Part shown: positions 19,581 to 32,180 of the stretch, one piece after another | How the letters are laid out: each line of letters begins with the position of its first letter | How positions within the stretch are numbered: position 1 is the first letter of the stretch | From: Rhynchopus euleeides | Lineage: Eukaryota > Euglenozoa > Diplonemea > Diplonemida > Diplonemidae | NCBI GenBank assembly: GCA_963210315.1 | Contig: OY723243.1 | Span: 1,984,001 to 2,048,000 of the forward strand | Direction: 5' to 3' | DNA: 64,000 nt | Translations under genes and position numbers: made by a program | Notes under the pieces: model-generated | The model's input: only the letters and a program-made list of their open reading frames with translations | Told to the model about the DNA's origin: nothing | The model's database searches: none

Positions 19581-20403
19581 ACGTTTTTCACTCAACCAGG
19601 TCCCGCATTGCCGTTGGGTGCCATCGGGAAATGTTCCAGACGAGGATAGGTGGCACTGCACTGGGTTGATCTGAGTTCCCATGATCACAGTCTCACCCGC
19701 ACCTGCACTTGCCAGCGACTGTTCCCCACACAAACACACACAGGTGCTTCTCCGCCCCGCGAATAACCGCTCCCGTCTTCCCGAAAATCCCGGGTTCGGC
19801 GTGTGCGTTCCACCGTAGCCTTCGGGTGTCAGGCCGGATTCCCGAGTTTTTTGCTTGTGTATTGTGGCATCCCGTCGAGTAGGGTCGACTTGCCACCCGC
19901 CCAAGCTAATCTTTCCCTTGGCTGATCCACTCTGACGCCCTCCTCAGTTCCCCTTGCCCCTAGATCCGCGGGCTCTTTTGGTGTAGACTTTCCGTTGGGG
20001 CGCGTGTCGGTTTGGGCGCGCCCCCTCGCGTAGATTACGTATTCTGGTCGTTCCTATTTGTTCCTTTCTTCATATCGCATGCAGGGACGGGGGGTGTCGA
20101 CCCAGCCCCTCCCACGCCCGCCATGCCTCCGCCCCACACCACACCCCACCCCAACCCAAATGCTGTGTAGAAGGTTTGCACTGCCCGAAGCCAGAATAAT
20201 GCAAACCAACATTAACCCCAACCCCCCACCCCCCCGGCAGCCACTGTGGGATGCAACGGGGCCCAGCGCAGTTGTGTGTTATCGCATCAAGGGCAAGGTG
20301 TGCGTGCGTGTTGTGTCTTCTGTGTGGCTCCGACAAAAAAACTACTCTTGTCCCCACCCCCTCCCATATCCCCACCCCCCAATGCATGTTGGGGGGGGGG
20401 GGG
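19581..20403. other. region after the kinesin; possible continuation exons
   Basis: No clear domain-bearing exon. If GTATGA at 19575 is a donor, possible acceptors are the CAG ending at 19743 (25-codon exon to a TAG) and the CAG ending at 20084 after a pyrimidine-rich tract (frame open to 20432 but Pro-rich and low complexity). Neither is convincing. The right end is a run of 13 G abutting the next element. Confidence 0.4.
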
Positions 20404-21946
20404 TAGGGGGTCCGACTCCCTGTTTGTTCTAACGGAACCCTGTGTCCGAAAAAATATTTTTCGGCATATTTGGGCATCTACCCGGCACCCCCGGGTGAGA
20501 ACCACCTCAAAAATGTGTTCCCCCACACCTGTGACCCCAAAACTGACCGAAAACTCGCCCTACAGCCCGAAAAATGCGGAAAAATGGGTGAAAAAGTGGG
20601 GTTCCCCCCTATTTCGCCATTTCAGGCAAAATAGCCATTTTTCGGGCGGTAGGGCCAAAAAATCGACGTCCTGGACCCACCTATAGCATACCGAGGGCCC
20701 AAAAATGGTTTTTGGGCCATTTCCAACCTATTCCGGGCACTTTTACCACATTTTTGGTGATTTTTTTGCTATTTTTCTGCTCAAAAACGTCGTTGGACCA
20801 ACGTTGGACCCTCGTTGGACGCACTTTCGACCAGGTTCCAGGCCCATATTTGGCCAAATATTAGTGCAAACCGCCGAAAAAGCACTCCGGGAGGTACAAT
20901 AGTACCGAACTTCCGTCACAAAACTCACCCCACAACCCGAGAAATGCGAAGAAATCGGGGTTTTCACCGATTTTGCCCTTCCAGGCATAATGGCCATTTT
21001 TCAGGAAAATCACGCCAAAAAATCGAAAATGTCGACATCCTGGACCCACATATAGCACAACTGGGGCCCAAAATGATTTTTTGGGCCAATTCTAACCTGT
21101 TTTGGACACTTTTGCCACTTTTTTGGGGTATTTTTTGATATTTTTCTGTCGAAAAACAAGGTCGGACGGAAGTCGGACGTAGGTCGGACGCACTTCGCAC
21201 AACGTTCTGGGCCCACAGTTTGGTCAAATAATGGGTGAAAACCCCCGAAAAAGTACCCTGGGAGGTCCAATGGTACCAAACTTCCATCACAACTGCACCA
21301 CAATGCTCGTAAACTTCGCAGAAACCCATTTCAAAATCACGCAGTTTTTCAAAGGGCGATATGGGCAGCTCTCCTTTTGAAAAATTGTGTGATTTTGAAA
21401 TGGGTTCCTGCGAAATTTACGAGCATTGCGGTGCAGGTGTGGTGGAAGTTTGGTACCATTGGACCTCCCAGGGTACTTTTTCGGGGGTTTTCACCCATTA
21501 TTTGACCAAACTGTGGGCCCAGAACGTTGTGCGAAGTGCGTCCGACCTACGTCCGACTTCCGTCCGACCTTGTTTTTGGACATAAAAATACCAAAAAATA
21601 CACCAAAAAAGTGGCAAAAGTGCCCAAAACAGGTTAGAATTGGCCCAAAAATCATTTTTGGGCCCGAATGGTGCTATATATAGGTGGGTGTAAGATGGCG
21701 ATTTTTTGGGTTATTTTGGGGTTTTTCCCCAAAAATGGCCATTTTGGCCACAATGGCCAAAACCCACTTTTTCACCATTTTTCCGCATTTTTCGGACGCT
21801 GGGGTGTGTTTTCGGTCAGTTTTGGGGCCACATGTGTGTGGGAACACATTTTTGGGGTGTTTTCCATCCCGAGGTGCGGGGTAGATGCCCGAATATGCCA
21901 AAAAGTATTTTTTCGGACATTTTTTAAACAGGAGTCGGACCCCCTA
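20404..21946. mobile_element. TA-bounded inverted-repeat element A (1,543 bp)
   Basis: Left end TAGGGGGTCCGACTCC and right end GGAGTCGGACCCCCTA are inverted copies. The two halves fold on each other around about 21360: left-arm sequence from about 20930 to 21355 is matched by the reverse complement of 21365 to about 21680. The left arm also carries an internal direct duplication of about 390 bp (about 20540-20925 versus 20930-21300). AT-rich with recurring CCATTTTTC and GGGCCCAAAA words. No protein-like frame; the antisense and sense frames mirror each other because of the fold-back. Non-autonomous foldback/MITE-like element. Confidence 0.8.
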
Positions 21947-22591
21947 CTGGGGGGGGCTAAATAGAAGGGGGGGGTCAAATACAAGGGGGGGGGCCTATTA
22001 GAAGGGGGGGGTCTGAAAATTCGAAATCCATAAAATTTTTCGCCGAATACAAGGGGGGGGGGGGCTTGTATTCGGCGGAAGCCGAATTTCAGCCAAATTT
22101 CAAATTTTCAGCCTGTTTTTCCAGTCATAACAGGCACCCCATGGTCAAAATGACCCCACTGCGGTCCGCACGGAATCCAAACATTCAAAGGAACGGGGTT
22201 TTGGACACCAGTGTGGGGGTCCTCGCAGGTTGCTGACTCCCGGGAATATCCTCCCATTATCAGGACCCAAACCAGACCCACATTTCATGTGTGATACTTG
22301 GCACCTCCACCCACAAAATGACCCCACCACGATCCGCACGGATTCCGAATAGTGCAATGGAAGGCGAAAATCGCGATTCCACGAGGTCACCTGGGGCAAA
22401 ATTCACCAAAATTTGGAAAATTCGGCTTCCGCCGAATACAAGCCCCCCCCCCCTTGTATTTGACCCCCCCCTTCTATTTGGCCACCCACTGCAAAAATTG
22501 CCTAAAATTTTGGGCCCCCAAAAACCCCCAAAAAAACTCGATCCTACGCCGAATACAAGGGGGGGGGGCTTCTATTTAGCCCCCCCCAGTA
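21945..22591. mobile_element. TA-bounded inverted-repeat element B (647 bp)
   Basis: Left end TACTGGGGGGGGCTAAATAG, right end CTATTTAGCCCCCCCCAGTA. It shares the TA at 21945-21946 with the end of element A. Inside are further G-runs separated by TACAAG, AGAAG and GCCGAATACAAG words arranged as inverted pairs. It also contains two reverse-strand copies of the GCGGATCG-type repeat. Confidence 0.78.
22145..22345 (-). repeat. paired GCGGATCG/GTGGGGTCA repeat (copy in element B)
   Basis: Two reverse-strand copies (about 22150-22175 and 22316-22341) of a word like TGCGGATCGNAGTGGGGTCA, about 165 bp apart, with the flanking AACCCCGTTCCTTTGAAT seen at the other copies (51.2, 51.4, 55.4, 55.6 and 46.8 kb). 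Confidence 0.7.
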
Positions 22592-25500
22592 GGGGGGGGG
22601 GGTGGGTGGGTGTGGTGCTGAGCAGGTTGTGTTTCCAATAGGCCTTGCTCGACTACTGCTCTCATTTCAAAAGGCGTGTTGCACGGACACCCGTTGCCCA
22701 ACGCCACGGCACACTGCCCAACTGAACTACGAGCTTTGTTCAGAGCTGTTCAGGAATGGCAATGTGTGCAAGGGGTTGGAAGCGGGGTGGTTTGTTGTTC
22801 GCGCACTGCAGCGGAATTGAATTTCTCTGAAGCGCACTGCTCTGCGGTGGGCACTCATATCGGAGCTCGAGCAGGGTGGAGGGTTTCATGGCCTGGGTGT
22901 CTTCTGCACCACAGCGCTCTCTCGGGGAGCGTCTTCCCGGCAATATTTCCGTCATAACTTCTGTGGGGCCTCCTTTTCGACCAAATGTCTTCTTGTTGTG
23001 CTGTGTTTTGTATCTCAGTGCCGGCCGCATCAAGAAAGAGCATACTGCCCTCGGTGCGTCCCACACTACACGCGTGGGTCGAGTGGGTCTGCAAGGGGGT
23101 GTGATGTGGAGCACTATCGACAACACCCGCCACCACCCTCCATAAGGGCTGCGTCGGCAGAAGAGGTGGTGGCCGTGTTGCTGGATCCCCACACCCTCGC
23201 ATGACGTTCTGTGGGGAGGGGGGGGGGGTGGGGCTGGTGTGCACACATGGTCACACCGAATACCCTGGTTGAATTCAGTCTGATTGGGGGTCTTCGCTCC
23301 GGGTCAATTTGGGTCAACTTGGGTCAATTTGGGTCACCCTGGGGTTTTTCACCTTAGGAAAATGGGGGGCTTCGCTCCGGGTCAATCTGGGTCAGCTTGG
23401 GTCAGTGACCCGGAGCGAAGCCCCCCCCCTTAGGTGACCAAAAATAGGTGAAAATTTTTGCCTATTTTCCCTTGTGTCAAACTTGGAGTCTGACCCAAAA
23501 ATCGGAATCTGTGACCCATGGTTTATATGGGCAAACCTGAAAATTTCCGACTTTTTCCTCAATTTTTCCCACTTCCTGGCCATACCTTTCCCGACCCAAA
23601 ATCAAACAAATGCAGCGGAAAATGGCCAAAAATAGGCCAAAAACCCCAAATTTTTTTCCGGGGGGCTTCGCCCCCCGGACCCCCCTTGCGTGGGGGGCTT
23701 CGCCCCCCACGCCACACGCACCTCCCGGCCGGTGGCCGGTTCGGTCGTCGTCGGCTGCGGCCAAAGGGCGTGCGGTAGCCGACGCCCTTTTGTGCTCGCC
23801 TCCTCCTCCCACACTTCAGCGTGTCGTTTCAGGTGACTCCGTGTTCCTGCTTTGTTCTTCTGTCGACTGGGACGGGCCAGTCCTCGTGGGTTGCCGCCCG
23901 GTGTGTCCTCCCCTGGGACCCCCTCCTCCTCCCACCACTTGCATCTGGTTCAGCTTCAGTGAGAGCTGAGCGGGAGCCATACTTGCTCTCTTGGACCAAT
24001 TGTCCGCAGTCCTGCATCATGACGAGTTAGGTATTGCCCAGTCGCAGCCATCCCCCGTCCCAGGTGTTCTGCCGTGGGCCAGCTCACCATCTGCAGGTCA
24101 CCCCGTCACACACCAGTGGGCAGGCCCTGTCAACGAAATCGATGTGACTGCTCTTGCCGCAGGGCAACGGATGTGGGCCTGCATTGCATCCTGTTGCCGC
24201 TCAGTTCTGTTCCCACCGGAGCTTCTTCTTGCGCCGCAGATCGAACAGCCTTTCGTGTGGTCGGCGCCGATCTTGTATAGGACGTAGGCAGTAGGCTGCT
24301 GTGGGTGACCTGCAGGTTACCCGTCCCTTTCGTGTAGGCAGCGCGAGAGGTGCGATGTTTTTGTGGGAGCACGGCAGCTGCCCCACACTCCATGCTGCTC
24401 TCTTGTCTGCTGTTTATGTTGAACAAGGTCTGGCTGCCAGTGATCTCGCTGGGGGTCGGGCAAACCAAAAAAGAGGTCGGGCACAGGGTGGCCGAGCTCG
24501 CGAGAAAAAAAGTGCAGCCCAACCCCGCCCCGACTTCCCGTGGTATGATGCAAACAGGATCGAATGCACGGCCACAGAACATTTTCACCCAATTCGAGAG
24601 GCACCGGATGTTGCTGCCTTTGGTCGTCCTGCTGGATCAAAAATCAGGAATCCAGCCCCCCAGCCGCCGGAGGCCACGGTAGTGAACATCCTGAAAGTCT
24701 TCGAAGGCTAGTCCCCACACCGGTTGGTGCTGTTGCACATTCCAGGCGGGGATGGTCCTTCGCTTGGGGCATGATGAGGTGCGCTTCGATGAACACCATC
24801 AAGCCCCCAGCATGCCGTTGGGTTTTCATACGCTGCGGCGCATGAAAACTCGGCCACAAGGCCGAACCCAAAAGCCCCAAAATCTGACCCGGGAGGTAGG
24901 GCCGAGGGTAGGGCCATGCCACCCCTGGCGGCCCACCCTCCCAAACAATTACAGAAAAAGGGAGGTGGGGCCGCGGCCCCCTGCCAGCCCTGGCACGGGA
25001 TCACTGCTGGCGGGTAGTTCAGGCTCGTGGCCCTCCTCGTTCCGATAGCCCCTCGGACATCCAAATGATTCACGTGCAGCAGCCCATGCGCAGAGAACGG
25101 TGTGCCGTCTTGTACAGCAACTGTTGGACAACTGTTGAAATCGTTTTTCACCAAAAAAAAATCACTCTGCGGGCCAAGTCGAAGATTTTTCTGGGGACTT
25201 TTGGTGTCCCCAATTTTTCAATTTTCGAAAAATAAGCTCACTTTGCTAAACTGGACCCAACTCCCCACACTCTTTTTTCCCGACTTTTTCACGGGTTTTT
25301 TCCGGTTTTTTTTGGTTTTTTTTGGCGGATGGAGCGAAGACCCCCATTCAGTGTAATGTTTGTTCACCTTGCTCCTGAGAGAGTGCAGTGGTTTTCTAGA
25401 GGGGCTTTAGAGGGGGTGGGGTGGGGGGTGTTTGATGGGCCGACCTGATAGTCGGTGCGGTACACATATGGCTGGGGGTGCTCATTTCAAATCGTTCGCC

Positions 25501-25972
25501 GCCGCTGTTCTGGGAGACCAGGTGCGCAGGTCAAAGGGGAAGTTGTGTGACAAATATGCGTGTCGACAGCCGTATACAGTTCTGAACCGCCCCTCCGCTC
25601 CCCGCCCCCACACCATGCCTGCATGTCGAGAGTGAAGGGATCACCCTGCTTTCACATACACACTTCCTCACACCTCCACACCCACCACTCTTGCAGGGAG
25701 CACAGGGGGGGCTGGGTTGGGCAAAAGACCCCCCCCCCTCCCTCCCTCCCCCCCAAGGAACCCCTCGCCGCTAACAGAAGCTGGTGGGGGGGGGGGGGGG
25801 CGACACCTCGTCGCACCAGGGGGGTGGGTGTTCTGAACCTGGAGCATACACCAAAGAAACCCGCGCGTGGTTGCCAGGGCGGGAGGGAGGGTGGGGAGGG
25901 AGCGGGGCGCGGTGGCCAGCGCCCCCTAGCACCGCCTTTTTCGCCCCCAGCTGAGGGCGTGCTGTTGCTATC
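22592..25972. other. non-coding region with small hairpin repeats
   Basis: No supported gene. Contains tandem GGGTCAATTT-type decamers at 23300-23335; a hairpin GGGGGGCTTCGCTCCGGGTC / GACCCGGAGCGAAGCCCCCC at about 23365-23430; perfect GGGGGGCTTCGCCCCCC hairpins at 23664-23710; a copy of the GCCGCCGGAGGCCACGG repeat at 24652-24690; and long C and G runs at about 25728-25754 and 25785-25800 just ahead of the channel gene at 25973. Confidence 0.5.
24652..24690 (+). repeat. GCCGCCGGAGGCCACGG repeat, copy 1
   Basis: The core AGCCCCCCAGCCGCCGGAGG followed by CCACGGTAGTGAACATC recurs at 31640-31690 and 31800-31850 in the same orientation. Confidence 0.7.
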
Positions 25973-28900
25973 ATGTCAGCTGCACGCGCCCCTGTGGAGT
26001 CGCCTTATATGGCACCTGATGTGGCGTTTGGTTCCTTTGCGACTTCTCAACGGCGCAGGCTGTCGTATATCCGGCACGGGTCTGTCTTCTCAAAGGTAAC
26101 AACCTACATCACGAAGGACGAAGACGATGAAGACGATGACGGAACGGAGCTGAAGGAGACTGCCGAGGAGAATGCAGAGGTGATTCGCCAGATCGCCACC
26201 ATGCAGAAAGAGATGGAGGGGGACGAGGATACACACCACATATCGCTTAGCATGCAGCTCCCGGTGCAGCAGGCATCACTGTATGTGAAGGACGCCCTGA
26301 TTGGGTCGCATTATGAGTTCGACCATCGGGACAGCGTGTGCATCCAGCGGTATAAATACTACCGGTCTGAGCGGGTAAGGTTCTGGCTGCGGATAGCTTG
26401 CGTCCTGAACATCCTGATGGCCTTGGTGCAGGTCAACAGCCAGGACACCGATGGCTATCTCGTGGGGCTGCTGCTGCTGCCGCTGGAGCTGATGTGCCTC
26501 TCCATCTTTGCCTTCCAGTCATTCCTCCAGTATAAGTTTCTGAAGCGGGACCGGTTCTTCAAAAGCCAGATGTGCGTCATCCTGCTGACCTGCACGGTGA
26601 TCTACTTCTGCGACATCTTCATCCTGCCCTTCTTCTTCGGGCACATCCCCATCGTGAGTGCGGTGCAGGATCAGGAAGAACTCTTCTTCCTGCGCTTCTA
26701 CATCCGCCCGGTGTATGCCTTCTTCTACTTCACGCTGCTGAGGGAGACGCTGCCGAATATCGTCAAGTCGGCAAAGGCGTTGGTGCCTGTTGTGCTGTTC
26801 ATCGTGATCCTGCTGATGGTCTTCTCCATCTATGGCTTCATGCTCTTCTTCCAGCGGAACAGCTACTTCGAGACGCTGCCCTGGGCTATGTACCAGATGC
26901 TCATCACGCTCACAACGGCGAACTTTCCCGACGTCATGGTGCAGGGGTACTCGCATCCCCGCATCGTGACGACGACGAACGTGGCCCCGTACTACAACCA
27001 CACGACACACCGCTGGGTGAGCTCTGTCATCACAGAGGTGAGCGATAAGATCGCAGAGGATTCCGACGGGTGGGAGTACTTCTCCTACTACCTGTCGCCC
27101 TTCTTCTTCATCGTGTTCTACCTCGTCGGGATGTACTTCCTGCTGTCTGTCGCTTTTGCAGTGGTGTTCGATGTGTACAAGGACCAGCTCCGCCTGCAGG
27201 TGCTGGCAAAGTATTCGTTCCGGCTGCGCATGCTGGGGAATGCCTACCACTGCCTGATGACGTACATCCACAACAACGCGGGGCAGAAGGCCCAGCTGTC
27301 CTTCCCCACTATGGAGTCGTCGTTCGGGGGGCAGGCCCAGAGGTACCTCCCAAACGGGTCTCGGCTCCATGGCACCATCAACGGTGACGACCTCGACCGG
27401 CCTCTGATTGGGCCACACACTGATGCTGCGACGGCAGAGGAGAATATCGTCAACCGCTACAGAACCAGCCACCTTGCGCAGTCGTCGCAGGCGAACCCTG
27501 GGGATGCTAATGCGGATGCCCAGAGCGAGTCGCAGCCGAAGGGCGTCAACCTCTATCTCTTCCGCCTTCTCTACAACGAGCTCTTCCCCCCCACCAAGAA
27601 GGAGATGGCGACCACAGAAGATGTATGACTGGGTGTTGTGGGGGCGTACAGACGCGCAGTCAGGACGGCTCGACAACAGTCACCTCCGCCATCACACATG
27701 CCACAATCGTGGCACTACCCGGTCTCGGACACTCCTCGCACGAGGGGAGGTCAACTATTTTTTATGTGTCTTTTCTGTGCCATTTTCTCTCCTTCTCTGT
27801 TCTTGGTGCCTTCTCTGTGCCCCCTTCATCATCCCCCCTGCAGATTGAAGTCGGCGACGCCATTGCGTTGGTGCAGGACACAGACCTCGGCGCTCATGTC
27901 CTGCCACTGGGCACCACCGGCGTTGTGCTTGCAGTGCCATCAACAGAATGTGCAACATACGAAGTATGTCATCTTCTCTTTCACTGGAGATCTTCACTAT
28001 TGGCAAGTCTTCGACAAAAGCTCAGCGAAAAACTAATGTGAAGACCATGTCGGAGATCCCCTCAGACACACACCCGACCTCCACCTCCCCTCCCCTACAG
28101 ATCGACTTCCAGGGCATGATGTACCAAGCCACGTTGGACGAGATCATCCTCGTCGAGCCACCAGGGCATCCCCGCAAGATGGTCCGTGTGCTGTTCCACG
28201 CGCTCGATCTGAACGGCTCTGGCTTTGTCGACAACAAGCAGTTCCGCAACCTCTACGAGTTGATGCAGCTGAAGGTGAAGATTGTGCGTGACTCGCGCCT
28301 CTTTGTCGAGAAGATGCTGCCTAGCTGGGTGTTCAACTCCTGCTTCTTCCAGGCCTTCCTCCGCTTCGGGCGGGGCAAGTGGCTGGACCGGATTATCGCA
28401 GTACACATCTTCGCAAGCGTGGTGCTGATGGCCGTGCATTACACCTACATTGCAGACCAGGTGAGCAGTGGGAACCCGTACCTCAACCCCACATGGTACC
28501 ACTTCATGTACGCTGAGATTGCTGTTGGGGTTGTGTTCGACGTGGAGACCCTCATCAAGGTGATGTGCCTGGGGTGGTCCAACTACTGGTCGAAGAAGTG
28601 GAACCGCTACGACTTCACAATGACTGTGTTGAACGGGTTCATTTACGTCTCTCTCGGGACCCTCGGGTGGTACACCGGATGGGACAAGGCGATGGTCATG
28701 GTGATGGAGCTGCAGACCAACACTGTCGAGAAGAGCCAGTCCACCCCTGACCTGATTATGATCGTCCTGCTCGCACGCCTGGTGCGCGTGGTGCGGATTG
28801 TGAGCGAACACAAGCAGTTCCGTTACATCCTGAAGACGTTCGCCAACATCCTTCCCATCTTTGCGGCATACATCTCTGTCGTCTTCATCGTCTACTTCTA

Positions 28901-29567
28901 CTATGTGTCGATCGGGATGATCTTCCTCAAGGGTGCAGAGGTCCCACTGACCACAGGTTACAGTCGCGGCGACTACTACGCGCTGAACTTCGACTCGTTC
29001 TACCACGGCTGTATCACAATGTTTTGCATTATGATTGTCAACAACTGGTTCGTGGTTGTTGATGGTTTCCGCGGTGCGCTGGGCAACTGGGTGCTTATCT
29101 ATTTCATCAGCTTCTGGCTGATCACCGTGATCCTGCTGATGAACGTGGTGACAGCACTGATTGTGGAGGTGTGGGGCTCGCAGTGGGAGCTGAACAAGTC
29201 GAAGGCGGTGAACATCGACAACAACCCGCTGGCGAAGCGCATCCACTCGCTGAACAACCTCACCCCGGAGGACGGGATGGACTACTACAAGCTGGGCCTC
29301 CCTCCGGACCCGGATGGCTCGCGCCCCCGCTACAAGGTGACGTACCGCAACTACTCACACAAGGTCAACCTTGCCCTTGAGCGGATTTTCCTCGAGCAGA
29401 CTGGCTTCGAGCACATCATCCTGGGGGCCAACAACGACGCGAAGTCCTCCGACTCCTCGTCGTGGCACGGGTGGAACTCGCAGCACGGGGCCGAGTCCCT
29501 CCCAGGTGATCTGGAATCCGATCGGGGTCCGCTTTCCCCCACTGACCAGCCCCCGCTTTGCACATAG
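25973..29567 (+). CDS. two-pore channel A (TPC family), 3 exons
   Basis: Exons 25973-27622, 27844-27963 and 28101-29567 join in frame to 1,078 residues. Two six-helix channel repeats are visible. Repeat I: S1 near residue 137, S4-S5 region FYIRPVYAFFYFTLLRETLP, pore LTTANFPDVM (about 313-321, the TPC filter I pattern) and S6 at about 371-402. The linker has an EF-hand-like loop DLNGSGFVDNKQ (about 624) as in EF-hand TPCs. Repeat II: S4 RLVRVVRIV with regularly spaced Arg (about 816), filter II VNNWF (about 903) and S6 LMNVVTALIVEVW. TPCs are endolysosomal or vacuolar cation channels, so a role in calcium or sodium release from an acidic store is inferred. N-terminus is acidic and cytosolic. 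Paralogue at 34854. The stop TAG is at 29565. Confidence 0.9.
27623..27843 (+). other. intron 1 of two-pore channel A
   Basis: 221 bp, donor GTATGA, acceptor CTGCAG after a CT-rich tract. Phase 0. The donor itself supplies an apparent TGA stop if unspliced. The position matches intron 1 of the paralogue. Confidence 0.85.
27964..28100 (+). other. intron 2 of two-pore channel A
   Basis: 137 bp, donor GTATGT, acceptor CTACAG after a C/T tract. Phase 0, same position as intron 2 of the paralogue, just before I/V-DFQG. Confidence 0.85.
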
Positions 29568-31618
29568 GTCGGGGCTGCGCCCAAAGCGGCAGCCAGAAGC
29601 GGGCGACGCCCCCCTGTCTGCGAGGATGACTTTCTCGAGGTGCCGGACTGTCGCTCCCGTTCCGTATAGCTTTCCAGATCAAAAGTAGTTTCGCACATAC
29701 ATTCTTCTTTGGCACAGCCCGGCCTACAGTATAGCCTAATATTTATGGATTTTTAATTTATGGACACACCCCCGCAGAAATTAATTGTCTATAAATTATA
29801 AATCCACAAATCATGTGTCCATATTTCCTTGGTTGGTAAACTCTCTTTGCTTGGCCATCACATCCCCACCTTGAAGGTTACAACCAAACACACCAACCAG
29901 GTCGAGATTGGGGGGGGGCTGCACACCTGCCTTGCCCTGTGATGTGATAAGAAATCTGCCAATGTGCTGTACCTTGCGGGGGTTGGCTGTACCGTCGCAT
30001 CTTCCCCCCCCCGGGTTTCCGGAACGGGCGTGTCCTGTGTCCTAGCCTTGCTTGCCGATGATATCGGGTGGGTGTATGTTGAAACGCGGGGCGGGGTCCC
30101 AAAGCAACTTTCAACACATCAAAAACTGAATCATACATACCCACCGCCACACCACACCCCCCTTCCTCCTCGTTGCATGGTCCCCTCGTCGCTTCGGTGC
30201 GAAGGGGCGTTGAGGTAGCCTTGGGTGGCCCTCCGACCGACTGGCGGACCATTCTCTTGAGGGGGGTTGGATCCACAAACAAACCCGCAAACAACCAAAC
30301 TGACGGATCTGCCTACATCGGCTTTACAACTGCCTCTCTCTATCTATCTCTCTCTCTCTCTCTCTCTGCTCCCGTTTGTTGCCCCGCATCTTCCGCTAGC
30401 GGGTCGCCTCAACCCAGCCTCGCACACTGGGGCATTCGCTGTGTGCCGAACGTCGTGAGGGCGCTCGCTTTTCAGCATCTTCCAGAGAAAGGGTGGCGAG
30501 GGTGTGTGGTGTGGGTGTTTCTGGTGCTGAACATCGTTTTTCTCTAAATTTACATCCCTCCCCCGGGCCTCCTGCCTCCCCCCCTCCCCCCTCCCCCCCC
30601 GCCTCACGAGCATAAAGCCGCCTCTTCTGGCGAAGAGAGGGTTTGCCATGTGTGCGTCGCGCGACAACGAAACCCCAATAGCGGTGTGGCTGGTGTGTCT
30701 TGGCAGGTTGGGCCCACCCAGGAGGTGCTCCCCCAGGACCCAGCAGATGGTGCCGGTATAGCTAGCCTTGCATCAGGCTTTGTCTCGGCTTGTGTGCTGT
30801 TCTGACGAGGGGGGGGTGAGGGGAGGGGGGTGGGGGGGTGGGGTGTGTAGCAACGCCACGCCGATGAACACGGTGCGGCAATATCGCCTCCTGTCTCCCC
30901 CACCCTCATCACCCAGGTGTGGCTCTATTTTGGGGGTATTTTGGCCAATTTTCGAAATCCTATTTTGGGTTTTTTGCACTTTTTTTGGGTGCTTTTTTGC
31001 ACGATTTCTGTGCCTCAGACACAGATTTTGGTGTGATTTTTGCGCTATTTTGATTCACTCGGCCTGACCGATGCATACGATTCGAAAAAATGGCGAAAAA
31101 ATCGCTATCAACAACGGTGAACGAATGGAGGTAGATGGGGAAGTGGGAGGACACAGCACGCCCTCTCACTGATCGCCATCTGTACACTACCTCTCTGTTC
31201 AAGGCGGTCAGTGTCACTTGATGGCGCTGCACACAAATCACTGCTACATCCCAGGGCGCCTTCCCTTGTGAGAATAGCGGAACTTCTGCGGTTGCAGTTT
31301 GGTGGTTGAGGCCGGCGGTGATATCACTTTGGTGACTGTGATTCCTTCCCCCTGAGCTCGATCAGATCCAGGTCGACCTGGTGCTGCGTGGCTCCTGGTG
31401 TGCCATCTCTTGCATGCCACGGATGCCCACCAAGTCGAACCCGAAACATGACGACCCTTTCGAGATGTCATGGCCGCAAGCCCGCAAACCCGATCGCATT
31501 CGCAAGGTGGTTCGTCTCTTAGAGATCAGTGCTCGGGCCCAGCCTTCCGCGAGGGTGCTGGAACCGACATGCCGCAGCCCCGTACGCGCAAGGACTTGGC
31601 TCCAAGACCAGGCACATG

Positions 31619-31850
31619 CCACAGGGGGGTGTGGGGGGCGGAGCCCCCCAGCCGCCGGAGGCCACGGTAGCGAACGTCTGTTGGCCTGGCTCCATAGTCG
31701 CATACGCTCAAGTACAACACAACTGACAGATAGCACATGTCGCATGGGGGGACGATAAATTGTCGCGCAAAGACACGCCACAGGGGGGTCTGGGGGGCGG
31801 AGCCCCCCAGCCGCCGGAGGCCACGGTAGTGAACATCTGTTGGTTTGAGC
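31619..31850 (+). repeat. direct duplication with GGCGGAGCCCCCCAGCCGCC core
   Basis: Two near-identical segments of about 72 bp (31619-31690 and 31779-31850), each starting CCACAGGGGGGT and ending GAAC-TCTGTTGG, 160 bp apart. The GGGGGGCGGAGCCCCCC portion is an inverted repeat. A third copy of the core lies at 24652. Confidence 0.85.
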
Positions 31851-31911
31851 TCGAGAGCAAGCCTCTCACACCACCGCCCTCCGACCCCCCTCTCCACCCC
31901 CCAGGTGCAAC

Positions 31912-32180
31912 ATTTTTTTGCACCCGGAAAATGTGTTCTTTTGACTGTTTGAGCACATCCAAGACCGGGAACATAGAAGAATTCTGCTGAAAACCCAAAG
32001 GAAAATGGTGCAAAAAAGTAGTGACCACCACCCCCATCCCCACCTCCGGGTGCAAAATTTTTTTTGGCCACGGAAAATGTGTTCTTTTGAATGTTTGAGC
32101 ACATCCAAGACCGGGAACATAAAAATTTTCTGCCAATACCAAGTAGGGTCACAATAAAATCCAAAGGAAAAAAGTGCAAA
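31912..32180 (+). repeat. tandem duplication of a 120-135 bp AT-rich unit
   Basis: Two head-to-tail copies (about 31912-32025 and 32050-32180) share GAAAATGTGTTCTTTTGA, GTTTGAGCACATCCAAGACC, GGGAACATA and CCAAAGGAAAA. No coding potential. Confidence 0.85.

Noticed and set aside
23664-23712. GGGGGGCTTCGCCCCCC hairpins as a terminator
   Set aside because: Eukaryotic context and no gene adjacent; treated as simple inverted repeats.
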